From positions 1 through 9,077 of the forward strand of contig CAZKEF010000088.1 of the NCBI GenBank assembly GCA_964551735.1: a stretch of DNA of 9,077 nucleotides, in the 5' to 3' direction. The notes below the pieces were generated by a model, which saw only the letters and a program-made list of their open reading frames with translations, was not told the DNA's origin and did not search any database. The translations under genes were made by a program, and so were the position numbers. This stretch comes from DAOUAT01 sp964551735. Its GTDB lineage: Bacteria; Chloroflexota; Anaerolineae; CG2-30-64-16. Position 1 is the first letter of the stretch. Each line of letters starts with the position of its first letter. This document shows positions 6,506-9,077 of the stretch, in pieces.

Positions 6506-8722
6506 GTGACAGAGAAACAACATGCTCCCACCTCCCGGCCCCTCAAAGCCGCCATTCTCGCGGCCGGCGCAAAATCCATCACCGAGGACGGCCTGCCGGT
6601 GCTGCTCCAGGATCTGGGCGGCAGAAAGATCATTGACTACGTGGTAGCAAACGCGGCACAGATTGTGGATCCTGCGGACACCCACATCGTGGTCGGCTAC
6701 CGCCAGGACGCGATCCGGGGGCACCTGGGGCGGGGCTATCAGTACGTTGTCCAGGAGACGGCGCGTGGCACCGGCGACGCCGTGCGCCAGATCGAGCCGC
6801 TGCTGCATGACTTTGACGGTGACCTACTGATCCTTTATGGCGATACGCCACTCTTCCGGCCAGCCTCCATCCGCGGGCTGATCAACCGTCACCGGCTGCG
6901 CGAGGCCAACTTGACGCTGCTCACCGCAGTCGCGGACAGGTCCTACCCCTACGGCCGCGTGATTCGCGACAGCGACGGCCGCATCATGGACATCATCGAG
7001 GAGGCGCGGGCGTCGGCCCGCGTGAAGGAGATCCGGGAGCTGAACGTCGGCGCGTACGTCGTGTCCGCGCAGCAGATCTGGCCGATGCTGGCGACGCTGC
7101 CGCCTTCGCCCGCGGACGGCGAATACCGGCTGACCGACCTGGCGCACCGGCTCATCCACCACGGCCTGGTCGTCGAGAGTTACCAGATCTATGATCAGGA
7201 CGAGATCCAAGGCGTTAACACCCGCGCCGACCTGGAGCGCGCCGAGTTCGTCCTGCAGAAACGCCTTTTCCGGCCGCGGCGGCAGGAAGAGCGCAACATC
7301 GTCACTTTCGGCACCGGCGGCTGGCGCGCAGTCATCGGTGAAGGGTTCACGCTGCACAACGTCCGCCGGTTGTGCCAGGCGCTCGCCAACGACATCACCC
7401 GCCGCGGTCTGGAGAAACGCGGCGTGCTGATCGGCTACGACCGCCGCTTCCTGTCCGACTTGGCCGCGGAGGCCGCGGCCGAGGTGTTTGCGGGCAACAA
7501 CATCCACACCATCTTGTTGACCGAAGACGCACCCACGCCGCTGATCAACTACGCGACCGAAGTCGTCAATGCAGCGTTCGGCCTGGCGTTCACGGCCAGC
7601 CACAACCCACCGGAGTGGAACGGCCTCAAGGTGTTTCACGGCGATGGCTCGCTGCTGCTGACTGAGGAGACGAATCGGGTCGAGGATGAGACGAATGCCC
7701 TGACGTTGGATGATGTGGTGAAGATCCCGCTCGATGTCGCGCTGACGGCCGGCATCATTGAGCGCCGCGACTTCGTCAACCCGTACGTGGATCGGGTGGA
7801 GTCGTTCATTGACCTGGACGCCATCCGCCGGGCCGGGCTGCGGGTCGTCGTAGATCCGATGTACGGCGTGGGCCACCTGACGCTGGGCATCATCCTAAAC
7901 GAGGCGCGCTGCCGGGTGACCTTCATCCATGAACGGCGTAACCCGCTGTTCGGCGGCCGTTCGCCCGCGCCCGACCTGGAGGCGCTGCGGATGTTGCGGA
8001 CGGTCGTGCGCGAGGAACACTTCGACCTGGGCCTGGCGACCGACGGCGACGCGGACCGCATCGCGCTGATTGACGAGCGCGGCAACTACATCCACATCAA
8101 CGACCTGCTGCTGCTTCTCTACTGGTATCTGCACGAGGTGAAGGGGCAGCGCGGGGGTGTGGTGCGTAACCTGGCGACGACGCACCTGCTCGACCGTCTG
8201 GCGGCCGCGTTCGGTGAGAAGTGCATCGAGACGCCGGTCGGTTTCAAGTGGATCGCCGCGGGCATGGTCGAGCACAACGCGCTGCTCGGCGGTGAGTCGT
8301 CCGGGGGCCTGACAATCCGCGGCCACATCCTGGGCAAGGATGGCATCTTCGCCTCAGCGCTGATTGTCGAGATGCTGGCGGTGACAAGCAAGCACATTTC
8401 CGAGCTGCAGAAGATCGTCCTGGACATCACCGGCCGGCTCTACTCGGTCGAGGACAACCTGCCTGCAACGGCCGACATGCGCATCGTCGTCCCGCAGCGG
8501 GTCAAGGCGCTGATCGCCAGCGGGGAGGCGCCGTATCCGGTGGTTAAGGTGGTCGACTACGACGGGACCAAGGTGTACTTCGAGCACGACAACTGGGCGC
8601 TGCTGCGTTTCTCCGGTACCGAGCCGGTGCTGCGCATCTTCGCCGAAGCCGACACACCCGAAAAGGCCCGCGAGCTGGTGGATTGGCTGAAGCAATACGC
8701 CCAGGCTCTACAAGTCCCATAA
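6506..8722 (+). CDS. Sugar nucleotidyltransferase-like/phosphohexomutase fusion
   Basis: A 738-residue fusion from GTG 6506. Residues 13-240 resemble the GlmU-type uridylyltransferase domain, with GTGDAV (88-93), YGDTPL with Asp113, YGRVIR, ELNVGAY, GEYRLTD and GVNTR with Asn238. The N-terminal LAAG-x-GTRM...PK signature is lost: after LAAG (18-21) come AKSITED and LPV, so the usual Arg and Lys are absent. From about residue 268 a complete alpha-D-phosphohexomutase follows. It has FGTGGWRAVIG (268-278), TASHNP with phospho-Ser365, DGDADR (513-518) for the metal, GGESSGG (595-601) with Glu597 for sugar choice, and RFSGTEP (701-707) for phosphate. The left-handed beta-helix usual in GlmU and some related fusions is missing. 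The mutase should interconvert sugar 1- and 6-phosphates; a phosphoglucomutase or amino-sugar mutase is possible. The kinase gene lies upstream. This is the last gene of the run. Confidence 0.87.
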   Translation: MTEKQHAPTSRPLKAAILAAGAKSITEDGLPVLLQDLGGRKIIDYVVANAAQIVDPADTHIVVGYRQDAIRGHLGRGYQYVVQETARGTGDAVRQIEPLLHDFDGDLLILYGDTPLFRPASIRGLINRHRLREANLTLLTAVADRSYPYGRVIRDSDGRIMDIIEEARASARVKEIRELNVGAYVVSAQQIWPMLATLPPSPADGEYRLTDLAHRLIHHGLVVESYQIYDQDEIQGVNTRADLERAEFVLQKRLFRPRRQEERNIVTFGTGGWRAVIGEGFTLHNVRRLCQALANDITRRGLEKRGVLIGYDRRFLSDLAAEAAAEVFAGNNIHTILLTEDAPTPLINYATEVVNAAFGLAFTASHNPPEWNGLKVFHGDGSLLLTEETNRVEDETNALTLDDVVKIPLDVALTAGIIERRDFVNPYVDRVESFIDLDAIRRAGLRVVVDPMYGVGHLTLGIILNEARCRVTFIHERRNPLFGGRSPAPDLEALRMLRTVVREEHFDLGLATDGDADRIALIDERGNYIHINDLLLLLYWYLHEVKGQRGGVVRNLATTHLLDRLAAAFGEKCIETPVGFKWIAAGMVEHNALLGGESSGGLTIRGHILGKDGIFASALIVEMLAVTSKHISELQKIVLDITGRLYSVEDNLPATADMRIVVPQRVKALIASGEAPYPVVKVVDYDGTKVYFEHDNWALLRFSGTEPVLRIFAEADTPEKARELVDWLKQYAQALQVP

Positions 8723-8727
8723 TTACG

Positions 8728-8739
8728 GCCAGGCCTGGC
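8728..8739. repeat. 12-bp perfect palindrome just after the fusion gene
   Basis: GCCAGGCCTGGC begins 5 nt after the TAA of the fusion gene and equals its own reverse complement. As RNA it would give only a 4-bp stem and has no following T-run, so it is a poor terminator. A protein-binding site or a repeat remnant is possible. Confidence 0.4.
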
Positions 8740-8759
8740 AATGCTTGGAGGATCCGACA

Positions 8760-8861
8760 CTGCCAATCCATCCGGCGCCGGTCGAGATTCCCGAGCCTGC
8801 CACCTGGATGTTATTCGGTGGCGGGGTGGCGGGCTATGCGCGGCGGCGCGGATCGCGTTGA
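8760..8861 (+). pseudogene. Orphan PEP-CTERM (exosortase-type) sorting tail
   Basis: Reading the + strand in the frame ending at TGA 8859-8861 gives a 33-residue peptide. It has the three parts of a PEP-CTERM tail: IPEPATW (residues 10-16), then a short hydrophobic glycine-rich stretch MLFGGGVAG, then the basic end YARRRGSR. In intact proteins such a tail directs export and exosortase cleavage. No protein body precedes it, since the frame runs back into the mutase gene out of frame. GGAGG at 8747-8751 lies 8 nt before CTG 8760, so translation of a tail-only peptide cannot be excluded. I favour the remnant of a lost exported-protein gene. The hydrophobic stretch is shorter than usual, about 12 residues. 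Confidence 0.5.
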
Positions 8862-8874
8862 TTAGGAGACTACT

Positions 8875-8895
8875 AGCCCTTGTTGTAAGGGGGCT
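8875..8895 (-). terminator. Hairpin between the convergent genes, possible weak terminator
   Basis: AGCCCTT (8875-8881) and AAGGGGGCT (8887-8895) form a stem with a 2-G bulge and a 5-nt loop. On the minus strand it lies 6 nt after the ancestral stop of the YifB-like gene. It lacks a T-tract on either side, so it is not a classic rho-independent terminator. It could serve either strand. Confidence 0.3.
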
Positions 8896-8901
8896 TGAGC
8901 G

Positions 8902-9077
8902 TCACAGTACATCTGAGAGCAAGCACAACGTGCGATTCTGTTCCATCCGCCGCGGCCGATACTGAATCGCCTCTGCCAGATGCGCGGGCTGGATGCGCTC
9001 ACTCCCCGCCAGGCCTGCCTTAAGCCCGACGAAGGGTCGGCGATCGTTCGCGCCCACTTCAGCACCCGATGATACTT
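8902..9077 (-). pseudogene. YifB/ComM-type Mg-chelatase-like ATPase, C-terminal end with frame-breaking insertion
   Basis: Read on the minus strand from the window edge, the protein begins KYHRVLKWARTIAD (9077-9036). This matches the conserved C-terminal Mg_chelatase_C helix of YifB/ComM, the AAA+ relative of magnesium chelatase subunit I linked to DNA handling in natural transformation. After 23 extra bases (9013-9035) the family sequence resumes in another frame as LAGSERIQPAHLAEAIQYRPRR. It ends at a stop at 8902-8904. Without the insertion the two halves join exactly as IAD-LAGSERIQ, the family's usual sequence. With it, translation shifts into unrelated residues and stops only at 8862-8864. 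ComM-like proteins end soon after this helix, so the damage affects only the last roughly 50 residues. The gene is convergent with the + strand operon. The rest lies beyond the window. Confidence 0.75.
9013..9035. repeat. 23-nt insertion in the yifB-like tail, partly palindromic
   Basis: These 23 bases have no counterpart in the YifB family sequence. They contain CCTT (9018-9021) paired with AAGG (9032-9035), and the left end GCCTGCC extends one arm. It looks like a truncated copy of a small inverted-repeat element. No target-site duplication is clear, and 23 nt is not a multiple of three. Confidence 0.5.

Noticed and set aside
6506..8722. Mannose-1-phosphate guanylyltransferase/phosphomannomutase fusion of the actinobacterial type
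   Set aside because: That type carries a beta-helix region between the domains and a standard GTRM signature; both are absent here.
8723..9077. Plus-strand short frames after the operon (8683-8865 and 8741-8965)
   Set aside because: They are in other frames than the PEP-CTERM reading, show no motif, and run antisense through the yifB-like tail.

Overview
The window is GC-rich, densely coding DNA, probably from an uncultured or environmental bacterium. A Chloroflexota (Anaerolineae-like) origin is my best guess. It rests on gene style (a DUF5107 protein, a UroD-like protein in a sugar-type cluster, a NahK-like kinase) and on short degenerate tandem repeats filling the spacers. No rRNA or other marker gene is present, so this is inference only.

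Positions 1-8722 hold seven genes on the + strand. In order they are: the 3' end of a uroporphyrinogen-decarboxylase-like (UroD) protein; two tandem paralogous SIS-domain phosphosugar-binding proteins; a DUF5107 protein with TPR-like repeats; a metal-dependent amidohydrolase; a NahK-like sugar 1-kinase of the APH fold; and a fused sugar nucleotidyltransferase-like/phosphohexomutase protein. The last four genes are tightly packed, with gaps of 6, 6 and 78 nt, and the cluster is plausibly one operon. The most coherent reading is salvage or catabolism of a (probably N-acetylated amino) sugar. The kinase would make a sugar 1-phosphate, and the mutase half of the fusion would link it to the 6-phosphate pool. 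The SIS proteins would bind or isomerise phosphosugars. The DUF5107 protein and the amidohydrolase would act on the glycan or a derivative. No transporter, glycosidase or regulator falls inside the window, so the substrate is open.

The spacers before the two SIS genes and before the DUF5107 gene each hold a different degenerate tandem repeat of 7 or 8 nt. The DUF5107 gene carries an apparent in-frame insertion of a repeat-like block with three consecutive inverted repeats.

Positions 8723-9077 (355 nt) contain no intact gene. There is a 12-bp palindrome just after the operon, and an orphan PEP-CTERM (exosortase-type) tail with no protein body. A hairpin follows that could end transcription. 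The last piece is the convergent, minus-strand 3' end of a YifB/ComM-type Mg-chelatase-like ATPase gene, whose reading frame is broken by a 23-nt insertion.

The most unusual points are four: the nucleotidyltransferase domain that has lost its nucleotide-binding signature while keeping the rest of its active site; the disrupted yifB tail; the orphan sorting tail; and the repeat-filled spacers.
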